A program made the translations under genes and the position numbers. A stretch of 64,000 nt of DNA, taken from positions 1,136,525 through 1,200,524 of the forward strand of contig NZ_JACVPY010000002.1 of NCBI RefSeq assembly GCF_018881635.1, read 5' to 3'. Positions within the stretch are counted from its first letter, which is position 1. Each line of letters opens with the position of its first letter. A model generated the notes under the pieces. It did no database searches. It was not told where the DNA came from and saw nothing but the letters and a program-made list of their open reading frames with translations. The stretch comes from Polynucleobacter sp. UB-Piko-W3. Lineage in GTDB: Bacteria; Pseudomonadota; Gammaproteobacteria; Burkholderiales; Burkholderiaceae. Below, in pieces: positions 28,293-35,759 of the stretch.

Positions 28293-29561
28293 TTAATCGA
28301 TCACAACAGCCATCAGAGCAGTTGCTGCACCAGCACCTAATGCCGGAATGCCCCAACGCTCTAAGGTCGGCAATGACTTACCAGTGACTACTTCAACAGG
28401 AATATCGCTGATCTCTAATAACTTCGCGGTAGTCGAGTTCTCAAACAATCTACTCAATGTATTTTTCTTGGCTGATCCTATGACGATACGATTACATCCT
28501 AGGCGCATCGCCTCATCGCGCAAGGCTTCGCCTTTATCACCGCTGACATAAGTAAATGAAAAGCTCGCGCCTGACTTTTCTAGAAATTCAATAGCCGACT
28601 TTGCTACATTTTTTGCACGCTCTGCTTGCCATTCCTGAATATCGGTCTTACTAAAAAATTTACCAATGTGGCGATAAATTCTCGGCTGCACATTGCAAAT
28701 GTGAAACTCATTAGCAGCATCTTTTCCATAAGTACTAACTGCATGTCTCAGGGCCAAAATAGCATTGCTTGAATCATCAACCGGAATGAGAACTTTATTC
28801 ATTACTTCACCTCCTAAGGTATGAGACTGCTTTTCAGATACTGCTTCAGTTGTAGCTGGAACTACTTCAGCTGGGGCGATGATCTCTTCAAGCGCCCGCC
28901 TGCTTTTGATAAATCCTGCAAATAACACGCCAAGAATGACTATCAGTTGTATTGCATAGTCCAGAACCGGATTTTGGAATACTGCCAACTCTTTAACCAT
29001 TGGCTCCGCAAGCATCATCTTTGCTGCCGTCCAAGCCAACACGCCTGCACCCAAGTAAATCACTGAGGGATAACGCTCTACTAACTTGAGAATTTGGGTT
29101 GAACCCCAGATCACAATCGGAATACTAATTAACAGGCCCAGTACGACTAAGAGGTAGCTACCATGAGAGGCGCCTGCTACGGCCAAGACGTTGTCTAGGC
29201 CCATGACAGCATCAGCAATCACGATTGTCTTCATTGCACCCCAAAAACTGGTTGATGCATGATCATGCTCTTCATCACCATCTTTACCTGGATGCAATAG
29301 CTTGTAAGCAATCCATACCAATAACAGACCACCAACTAACATCAAGCCTGGAATCTGTAATAGGTATACGACTGCAAGCGTCATCGCACTTCTGACTGCA
29401 ATTGCGCCTACCGCACCCCAAATAATTGCCTTCTTTTGCAAATGGGGAGGTAAATTTCTGGCAGCCATAGCAATGACGATGGCGTTATCGCCAGCCAAAA
29501 CGAGGTCAATGACGATAATGGCCAACAGGGCTGAAAAAAACTCAGGGCTAAACAGTTCCAA
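28293..29561 (-). CDS. TerC-family membrane protein fused to universal stress domain
   Basis: Residues 1 to about 220 are a TerC/YjbE-type membrane protein with about seven segments and the paired acidic motifs VIDLVLAGDNAIVIAMA and IADAVMGLDNVLAVAG; members export or handle divalent metal such as manganese. An Ala/Pro/Glu-rich linker (about 220-253) leads to a UspA-fold domain (254-410) and a short hydrophobic tail. The Usp nucleotide motif is degenerate (GSAKKN...ENS instead of GxxG...GS). Met254 is preceded by a near-perfect Shine-Dalgarno sequence, so the Usp part may also be made alone. Divergent from a NhaR-like regulator; no manganese riboswitch is recognisable upstream. Confidence 0.88.
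   Translation of the reverse strand: MELFSPEFFSALLAIIVIDLVLAGDNAIVIAMAARNLPPHLQKKAIIWGAVGAIAVRSAMTLAVVYLLQIPGLMLVGGLLLVWIAYKLLHPGKDGDEEHDHASTSFWGAMKTIVIADAVMGLDNVLAVAGASHGSYLLVVLGLLISIPIVIWGSTQILKLVERYPSVIYLGAGVLAWTAAKMMLAEPMVKELAVFQNPVLDYAIQLIVILGVLFAGFIKSRRALEEIIAPAEVVPATTEAVSEKQSHTLGGEVMNKVLIPVDDSSNAILALRHAVSTYGKDAANEFHICNVQPRIYRHIGKFFSKTDIQEWQAERAKNVAKSAIEFLEKSGASFSFTYVSGDKGEALRDEAMRLGCNRIVIGSAKKNTLSRLFENSTTAKLLEISDIPVEVVTGKSLPTLERWGIPALGAGAATALMAVVID
28800..28815 (-). promoter_or_regulatory. Strong internal ribosome binding site for a free Usp domain
   Basis: On the minus strand AGGAGGTGA (28815-28807) lies seven bases (GGAGG to ATG) before an in-frame ATG at 28802. This is a near-consensus site and stands exactly at the first methionine of the Usp domain (MNKVLIPVDDSS). 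Initiation here would give a 169-residue protein encoded at 28293-28802. Confidence 0.7.
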
Positions 29562-29686
29562 TTTAATAACCTTTATGCGTTTACGGAGTCCATGAATGCC
29601 ATGGCTCTTGATGGGGTTAATTTAGGAGCATTTGCACTTAGTTAAAAGCAGAGATATATTGATAATAATTTCGGAAAAAACTGACA

Positions 29687-30565
29687 ATGAGCAATTCCTA
29701 TAACTATCGCCACCTCTATTACTTTTGGGTAGTCGCCAAAGAAGGCAGTATGTCCAAGGCCGCAGAGCGCCTGGATATGGCCATCCAAACCATTAGCGCT
29801 CAAGTTCATGAGCTAGAAAAATCCCTTGGATACCTACTTTTTAAACCTGCTGGACGAGGCATTGCCCTGACAGAGTCTGGCTTTGCAGCTCTTGAAATTG
29901 CGGATCAAATTTTTTCTATTGGCGAGAAGCTACCTGAAGCAGTCAGAGATGCAGCTAAATCCCCAAAAACAAAAATTATTGTTGGTGTATCGGACGGCTT
30001 GCCCAAGCTCGTGACAAGGCAGTTGTTAGAGCCTATCCTCAAACACAAGGACGCACAACTCATTGCTCATGAAGGAAAGTTTGAAGACTTGTTGGCAGAT
30101 TTGGCGCTGCATCGTTTGGATATTGTCTTGGCAGACCGCCCCGCCCCTAATAATAAGAATCTCAACGTTTACAGTGAAGAGCTCACTAGAACATCAATGG
30201 CTTGGTATAGCCCAAAGCAATTTGTGAAAAAAGCTAAAAAAGATTTTCCTCATTGCTTAAATGAACTGCCCATTCTGATACCAACACCTCACTCGACTGT
30301 TCGTCTTTTAATAGACCAATGGTTTAGCAAGCATGGCATCACACCTAATATTGTTGGAGAATTTGAGGATAGCGCCCTACTGAAAACCTTTGCAGCTAGC
30401 GGCCTAGGAGTCTTTCCTGCTGGGAAGCTGATAGAGAAAGATCTCAAAGAAACCTATGGGATGGAATTGCTCGGTGACTGTGATGATATCTATGAATACT
30501 TTTACGCCATCCGATCTGAGAAGAAAATTCAGAACCCACTAGTTCAGGCAATTATTAAGCAGTAG
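29687..30565 (+). CDS. LysR regulator, NhaR-like
   Basis: The 292-residue LysR protein has an N-terminal helix-turn-helix (YRHLYYFWVVAKEGSMSKAA, then QTISAQVHELEKSLG) and the LFKPAGRGIALTESG wing typical of the NhaR group, followed by a LysR substrate domain. NhaR responds to sodium in E. coli. Here it lies 64 bp upstream of, and on the same strand as, a sodium-dependent bicarbonate permease, so it probably controls that gene, and perhaps the divergent TerC-Usp gene. The effector is unknown. Confidence 0.87.
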   Translation: MSNSYNYRHLYYFWVVAKEGSMSKAAERLDMAIQTISAQVHELEKSLGYLLFKPAGRGIALTESGFAALEIADQIFSIGEKLPEAVRDAAKSPKTKIIVGVSDGLPKLVTRQLLEPILKHKDAQLIAHEGKFEDLLADLALHRLDIVLADRPAPNNKNLNVYSEELTRTSMAWYSPKQFVKKAKKDFPHCLNELPILIPTPHSTVRLLIDQWFSKHGITPNIVGEFEDSALLKTFAASGLGVFPAGKLIEKDLKETYGMELLGDCDDIYEYFYAIRSEKKIQNPLVQAIIKQ

Positions 30566-30629
30566 TTTTTTATAGACCCATTAAGAATGCGGATAATAAT
30601 CAAAAGCTGATTACACATAGAATGTATCA

Positions 30630-31598
30630 ATGACTAATTTCTTAGACCCTGCAATTTTATTTTTTTTATTCGGTGCATTTGCAGGTGCCGTTAAATCGAA
30701 TTTAGAAATTCCCTCTCAAATCTCCAGATTTTTATCATTGTATTTATTGATGGCATTGGGATTAAAGGGTGGTTTTGCTCTCCACAAATCTGGTTTCACC
30801 AGTGAAATTGGATTCTCCCTTGGTCTAGCAATTTTCTTAGCCATCATCATTCCGATCTTTGGCTACTGGCTCTTAAGAAGAAGCTTGAATACTTTTGATG
30901 CAGCCGCTATTGCAGCTACCTATGGGTCAGTGAGTGCTGTTACCTTTATTACTGCTACTCAGTATTTAGACCAATTCAAGATTGAGTATGGTGGTCATAT
31001 GGCAGCTGCAATGGCACTGATGGAATCACCAGCCATTATCTTAGCGATTATTTTGGCCAATAAAGCGAGGGCCTCTCACTCAAAAGATTTAAAAATCAAA
31101 CAAGAAGCTACCAGTATCTCCAAAATACTACACGAATCTTTTACCGATGGAGCGCAACTGTTGTTGCTAGGCTCAATGCTTGTAGGTCTAGTCAGCGGCG
31201 ATGCTGGTCAACAGCTAATGGCACCTTTTTCGATTGACCTTTTTAAAGGTATGCTGGCTTTCTTCTTGTTAGATATGGGTCTGATGGCAGCCAGAAATTT
31301 CGGGGGACTCAAGGGTAAGCCACCCATAACCGTTTTATACGCAATTGGCTCCCCTTTGTTTCATGCTCTATTAGCCTTACTACTTTGTAAGCTCATTGGT
31401 TTACCTCTTGGAAATACCATCTTACTCATGGTGCTCGCCTCCAGCGCTTCTTATATTGCTGTGCCAGCAGTATTGCGCCATGCCATGCCTGAAGTGAATC
31501 CAGCCTTATACATGGGGATGTCATTAGGCATCACCTTCCCCTTTAATATTATTTTAGGCATTCCCATCTATACCATCATTGCCAAGTATTTTATGTAA
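30630..31598 (+). CDS. sbtA: SbtA-type sodium-dependent bicarbonate permease
   Basis: The 322-residue protein has about ten membrane segments. LDPAILFFLFGAFAGAVKSNLEIP, LYLLMALGLKGGFAL and the AATYGSVSAVTFITA block are characteristic of SbtA (former DUF897), the Na+/HCO3- symporter first known from cyanobacteria. The second half repeats the fold (LLDMGLMAARNFG, ASSASYIAVPA). In a heterotroph it could feed carboxylases. The PII-like SbtB that usually regulates SbtA is not adjacent; instead a CxxC-rich protein follows after 17 bp. Confidence 0.88.
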   Translation: MTNFLDPAILFFLFGAFAGAVKSNLEIPSQISRFLSLYLLMALGLKGGFALHKSGFTSEIGFSLGLAIFLAIIIPIFGYWLLRRSLNTFDAAAIAATYGSVSAVTFITATQYLDQFKIEYGGHMAAAMALMESPAIILAIILANKARASHSKDLKIKQEATSISKILHESFTDGAQLLLLGSMLVGLVSGDAGQQLMAPFSIDLFKGMLAFFLLDMGLMAARNFGGLKGKPPITVLYAIGSPLFHALLALLLCKLIGLPLGNTILLMVLASSASYIAVPAVLRHAMPEVNPALYMGMSLGITFPFNIILGIPIYTIIAKYFM

Positions 31599-31615
31599 GG
31601 AAATAGTCAAGCAAG

Positions 31616-32470
31616 ATGCCAATCTATTCAAAGTCCTACTCTGGACTCAAAGCAAGCTTATTGACTCAACATGGCAAAGAGTCAATCATTTGCCCGCAAC
31701 TATTTGACTCCAATGACTTAGAAGTCATTCATGTATCAGACTATGACACCGACAAACTAGGATCATTTACTAGGGATATCCCAAGATACGGATCTCAACT
31801 GGATGCCGCAAGAAAGAAGGCTAGAGTTGGAATGGAGCTTTCGGGTTTAAAGCTTGGCATTGCTAGCGAAGGTGCTTTTGATAACGACCCTTACACAGGC
31901 ATGTTTCCTTGGAATTATGAGTTAGTGCTTTTGATAGATGACATCCGAAATCTTGAGATTATTGGATTTTTTGGTGGCCAAGCTCAAAGCGCCAGCCAGC
32001 TAGTATCGAGCTGGGATGAATTGACTGCACTGCTTTCTGAAGCTCAATTCACTACGCATCAATTAGTAATTCGCCCTGACGATGAACATCATCCAGAATG
32101 TCGCAAAGGTATTAAAGATCTTGAATCCTTAAAAGAGGCATTTGAATGGGCAACCAAGCTTTCAAAAAAGGGGAATGTCTTTGTAGAGAATGACCTCAGA
32201 GCACATACCAACCCAACCCGCATGGCTAATATTCTGAAGGCTACGCAAGATCTCTCTAGAAAGATGAATTCTTTATGCCCAGAATGTGAGGCGCCTGGTT
32301 TTTGGGTAACAGAAAGGAAAAAGGGATTGCCATGCGCCTCTTGTGATGCACCAAGCAATTTACCCCTAGCAAATATTTGGTCATGCGTTAAATGCAATTA
32401 CAAAAAAGAGGAAGTGATTGCCAATCAAGCGAAGGCAGATCCATCAAAGTGCAACTACTGTAATCCCTAA
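31616..32470 (+). CDS. Unknown protein with four CxxC motifs (DUF6671-like)
   Basis: The 284-residue protein has a mixed N-terminal domain (about 1-210) without recognised catalytic motif and a C-terminal region with four CxxC pairs at residues 221/224, 240/243, 257/260 and 279/282, arranged as two zinc-ribbon-like units. It resembles proteins grouped as DUF6671; that is from memory and should be searched. It starts 17 bp after sbtA and is probably in the same operon. No signal peptide or membrane segment is seen, so it should be cytoplasmic. Function unknown; a regulatory or enzymatic partner of SbtA is speculation. Confidence 0.75.
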   Translation: MPIYSKSYSGLKASLLTQHGKESIICPQLFDSNDLEVIHVSDYDTDKLGSFTRDIPRYGSQLDAARKKARVGMELSGLKLGIASEGAFDNDPYTGMFPWNYELVLLIDDIRNLEIIGFFGGQAQSASQLVSSWDELTALLSEAQFTTHQLVIRPDDEHHPECRKGIKDLESLKEAFEWATKLSKKGNVFVENDLRAHTNPTRMANILKATQDLSRKMNSLCPECEAPGFWVTERKKGLPCASCDAPSNLPLANIWSCVKCNYKKEEVIANQAKADPSKCNYCNP

Positions 32471-32477
32471 AACTGGA

Positions 32478-33755
32478 TCAATTCCTATCCCCGACTTTGC
32501 CTTTAGAAATATCGATGATGAGGCGTGATAGTAAATACATTCTTGGGGTAATAGAACTCACCAAAATGTATTCATCGTCATTAGAGTGGGCGCCAAATCC
32601 TTGAACCCCCATACTTTCAATTACTGGATTTTGAGTATCCAGCGCAGCAAAGGCAGCATCCGTTCCGCCGCCGGCAGCTACTGTCCCCAAAATTAACTCA
32701 CGGCCAAGTTCCGAATAGACTTTTTTAGCATATTCTGCCATTTGTAAAGACTGAGGGCTGGTCAATAGAGGTGGGCGACGGCGCTCAAAAGCAACATCAA
32801 TTTTGGCATCAGGCATTTGCTGCGTTTTGACTCGCTCCCGCACCTTTTTCTCTACCACATCAAAATCATCTTTCTTCATCACACGAACATCAGCGGTAGC
32901 AAATGCAATAGAGGGTATGACATTGCGATTGGTACCAGCGGTTGCTAGAGTCCAATTCATTTTTATACCCTCTTTAGGATCTGATAAATCACGCATCTGT
33001 TGAATCTGAAACGAGAGCTCCTCTAGGGCATTTCTTCCCAGTTCGGGCGCAGAACCCGCATGAGATGCTTTACCAGTAATATTTAAATTAACAGCTGCAA
33101 TTCCTGCTGTAGTGAGGGCAATACGATCAGATTTTGCTTGCGATGCCTCACATGAAAAGGTGGCATCATGCTCTGCACCTAGCTTTGAAAAATACGCTCG
33201 TGCTGCGGGGGAGCTAATTTCCTCATCACCATTAATGAGCACAGTAATTTTTCCATAGTCCTTAAATTTCAACTTTTTCAAGCTATCCATGGTGTGCAGA
33301 ATTAATGCAATTCCTTGCTTATCATCCGAAATACCTAAGCCATAAGCACGATCGCCATCAATCCTGAACGGTTGCTTGGCAAGCATACCTTTGAGATATA
33401 CCGTGTCCATGTGCGCAATTAAGAGTATTTTCTTTGTGCCTGAACCCTTAAATTCAGCCTTCACCATGCGGCCCGGCCTATCAGGCGTATCGTGCATTCG
33501 GTACATATTAGCACCAGGTTCGATAAACTCAACCTGCCCACCAAGCGCCTTAAGGCGATTAAAAATTACTTGCGATATCTTGTCTAACCCTTCGCGATCC
33601 CTACTTCCAGACTCAAGGGATACCAATTCTTTTAAGGTATTTAAAAACGGTTTTTGCTCTTTTTCTACCACCGAAAATATAGGCTCTTGAGGGGCAGCGA
33701 TACTGACTGATGCAGCCCCCATTACAGCAAGAAAAAATAAAATGGATTTTTTCAT
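32478..33755 (-). CDS. M20 family metallopeptidase (glutamate carboxypeptidase-like), exported
   Basis: The 425-residue protein starts with a Sec signal peptide (MKKSILFFLAVMGAASVSIA, cleavage near residue 20). The M20 dizinc core is visible: LLIAHMDTVYLKG, LGISDDKQG, INGDEEISS (catalytic glutamate), and the dimerisation domain with GKASHAGSAPELGRNALEEL. Overall it resembles carboxypeptidase G2, which removes C-terminal glutamate from folate-like compounds. It is the last gene of a probable operon headed by a Bug receptor and a YrdC-like gene. The substrate is not determined. Confidence 0.88.
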   Translation of the reverse strand: MKKSILFFLAVMGAASVSIAAPQEPIFSVVEKEQKPFLNTLKELVSLESGSRDREGLDKISQVIFNRLKALGGQVEFIEPGANMYRMHDTPDRPGRMVKAEFKGSGTKKILLIAHMDTVYLKGMLAKQPFRIDGDRAYGLGISDDKQGIALILHTMDSLKKLKFKDYGKITVLINGDEEISSPAARAYFSKLGAEHDATFSCEASQAKSDRIALTTAGIAAVNLNITGKASHAGSAPELGRNALEELSFQIQQMRDLSDPKEGIKMNWTLATAGTNRNVIPSIAFATADVRVMKKDDFDVVEKKVRERVKTQQMPDAKIDVAFERRRPPLLTSPQSLQMAEYAKKVYSELGRELILGTVAAGGGTDAAFAALDTQNPVIESMGVQGFGAHSNDDEYILVSSITPRMYLLSRLIIDISKGKVGDRN

Positions 33756-33798
33756 TTGTCCCTCTAATGATTTTTCTATTCAGAATAAAAGAGAAGCA

Positions 33799-34536
33799 TT
33801 AGTTATTTACTATTGGTAAGCCAAATTCGTTAGTATGGCCTGATGGGTTTAGATCAACTGATTGATCTGGTGGCAGCTCAATTTTGTAATGTCTTCTTAG
33901 AATATCTGATATCTGCTCATAACAAACACCCATACGGACAACTTGCATAGTTTCAAAGTTAATCAAAGTTGCAGACCGTCTATACATATGATACTTACGC
34001 AGGCCATAATCGATAATGACATCTGCGATGCTAGTTAATTCATCTTGAATATCTTCAACTCTGAACTTTGTTCCGGTTCCAGTTAAATTGGCAGATGATC
34101 CAAATAAGGGGTGCACCTCTTCGCGACTTAACTTAGTAATTTCAGCATGAAATGGTCCAGCATTTACCAGCATAGCCAATGTTCCACCAGCAGTACTGGC
34201 AGCAAGGGCATTTGGATCAATTTTTTTCATTAATGGATGATCGGTACGATAAGTGGCAATAGGGCCTAATGGCAAGTTGTAATCTTGCGTAATCACTTCA
34301 ATCATTTCTTGGCCACGCTTATCAAGCACCTGAAGCTCTCGCTGTGTTTCCATATCGCAAATCAAAGCATTGCGTTTATGTCCACCCCTTTGCTTAGCAT
34401 TAAATATTTTCTTTAGGCCTTCTCTTGAGCCGCTGATCATCGTGTAACCAACATCTACCGGGAAAATGGCTATCCCTCCAGATTTACAAATTTCAAATGT
34501 TCTACGTGCATCTGCTTTGATATCTAATCTAGACAT
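33799..34536 (-). CDS. Sua5/YciO/YrdC-domain protein, atypical
   Basis: The 245-residue protein keeps the YrdC fold signatures AKQRGGHKRNAL (residues 47-58) and FGSSANLTGTG, but the usual PTDTxYGL motif is changed to PVDVGYTM (residues 26-33). A C-terminal extension of about 40 residues (from PPDQSVDLNPSG) is not typical of TsaC/Sua5. TsaC makes threonylcarbamoyl-AMP for tRNA t6A. Being placed between a Bug receptor and a peptidase, this copy is more likely a specialised paralogue than the housekeeping enzyme. Its real substrate is unknown. Confidence 0.8.
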   Translation of the reverse strand: MSRLDIKADARRTFEICKSGGIAIFPVDVGYTMISGSREGLKKIFNAKQRGGHKRNALICDMETQRELQVLDKRGQEMIEVITQDYNLPLGPIATYRTDHPLMKKIDPNALAASTAGGTLAMLVNAGPFHAEITKLSREEVHPLFGSSANLTGTGTKFRVEDIQDELTSIADVIIDYGLRKYHMYRRSATLINFETMQVVRMGVCYEQISDILRRHYKIELPPDQSVDLNPSGHTNEFGLPIVNN

Positions 34537-34562
34537 AAAAATCTCTCTTTTAGTTTATAAAT

Positions 34563-35546
34563 TTATTGTGGTTTGAAGTTAGCAGCTTTAAGAATCGGTG
34601 CGAATTTGTCATATTCTTTTTGTAAGATAGCAACGGTATCTTCAGAAGTGCTAAATCTAACTTCAAATCCCAAGCTCTCCATTTCACTTCGATACTGCTT
34701 ATCGTTGAAGAGCTCGGAGAAAGCTCCCTCCAGTCTCTTAACAACGGCTTTAGGAGTTTTGGCTGGAACCATGATGAGATAGCGCGAGCTCACCTCCATG
34801 TTTAATATTCCACTTTCTGCAAGGGATGGAATGTCCGGAGCTAATGTTGATCTTTGAGGGCTGATTACTGCCAAGATCTTCACTTTGCCCGCTTGGGCAT
34901 ATGGCTGAACTTGGGATAAAGTAAACATTCCAATATCGACGTGACCAGCAATCGTATCTGTTAAAGCGGGTCCGTTACCCTTATAAGGAATCTCATTGAC
35001 ATCGATATTGGTTCGGTTAGTAAATAACATTGCCGCTAAGTCATGAGGACTGCCTGGTCCAGAAGTAGCTAAAGCAACCTTACCTGGATTCTTTTTTGCA
35101 TAGGCAATGAGTTCCTTCACATCCTTTGCTGGAAAATTCGGATTTGCCACTAAAACAATTGGTGCACTTGCGTAAAAAGAGATTGGGGTCAAATCCTTGC
35201 GAATATCAAAATTAATCTTTGAAAAAAGTAATGGCGCTAAAACAATCGTGTCAGTGTTCGCCAAGAGCGTATAGCCATCAGGTTCAGACCGAACCACTAT
35301 TTCAGTGCCAATCGTGCTACCTGCCCCACCCTTGTTCTCAATAATAATCGCCTGGTTTAAACGAGAATCAAGGTGCTTACTCATGACCCTAGTCGAGATA
35401 TCTGTGCCACCACCTACTGCATAAGGTATGACTAACTTAATCGGTTTATTTGGATAAGACTGTGCATGAGCAAAACTGGCAATCCCAATAAGAACTATAG
35501 CGCTCTTTAAAAAGACTGACGTCATGAATGAAAAGAATGAGTTCAT
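34563..35546 (-). CDS. Bug-family (TctC) periplasmic receptor, copy 1
   Basis: This 327-residue solute receptor has a signal peptide ending ...IASFAHAQ, the Bug signature YPNKPIKLVIPYAVGGGTD and the ligand-contact blocks ENKGGAGSTIGTE and SEPDGYTLL. Bug proteins bind carboxylates, amides or nicotinate-like compounds for tripartite tricarboxylate transporters or as sensors. No tctA/tctB is nearby. A TAGGAG ribosome site precedes ATG 35546. The gene heads an operon with the YrdC-like and M20 genes, and a conserved 29-bp element lies 105 bp upstream. Confidence 0.92.
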   Translation of the reverse strand: MNSFFSFMTSVFLKSAIVLIGIASFAHAQSYPNKPIKLVIPYAVGGGTDISTRVMSKHLDSRLNQAIIIENKGGAGSTIGTEIVVRSEPDGYTLLANTDTIVLAPLLFSKINFDIRKDLTPISFYASAPIVLVANPNFPAKDVKELIAYAKKNPGKVALATSGPGSPHDLAAMLFTNRTNIDVNEIPYKGNGPALTDTIAGHVDIGMFTLSQVQPYAQAGKVKILAVISPQRSTLAPDIPSLAESGILNMEVSSRYLIMVPAKTPKAVVKRLEGAFSELFNDKQYRSEMESLGFEVRFSTSEDTVAILQKEYDKFAPILKAANFKPQ

Positions 35547-35620
35547 TACTGCAAGCTCCTATTGAGTACCAATTAAACCCCCAATTAAAAAAGCAATCTT
35601 CACCACACTTCTTAACACTA

Positions 35621-35633
35621 GGGGGATAACTCA
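35621..35633 (-). promoter_or_regulatory. Possible half-copy of the GTTATCCC element
   Basis: GGGGGATAACTCA shares the GGGATAAC core with the longer element 42 bp further upstream (35651-35679). The 42-bp spacing is four helical turns, which would place both on one DNA face. The match is only 8 bp and could be chance. Confidence 0.3.
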
Positions 35634-35650
35634 ATCTAACATGCGAACCT

Positions 35651-35679
35651 GTAAAGGACCCTCAGGGATAACCCGAAAA
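35651..35679 (-). promoter_or_regulatory. Conserved upstream element, copy A
   Basis: The + strand segment containing CAGGGATAACCCGAAA shares 24 of 29 positions with 47997-48025. Read toward the minus-strand Bug gene it gives TTTCGGGTTATCCCTG and lies 105 bp from the start codon. The second copy has the same orientation and a similar distance (116 bp) to the BKACE gene, suggesting a regulator site or promoter part. The protein that binds is unknown. Confidence 0.5.
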
Positions 35680-35759
35680 TAGCATATCCATACAAGTGGT
35701 GAAGTGTAAGCACCCTAAGTAGACTTTGATTAACTTCTAGGGACTTTTTTATAGATAAC

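Noticed and set aside
29562-29686. yybP-ykoY (manganese) riboswitch before the TerC-Usp gene
   Set aside because: TerC-like genes often carry this riboswitch, but the 125-bp leader shows none of the conserved loop sequences and is too short to hold a full aptamer plus expression platform together with the divergent gene's promoter.
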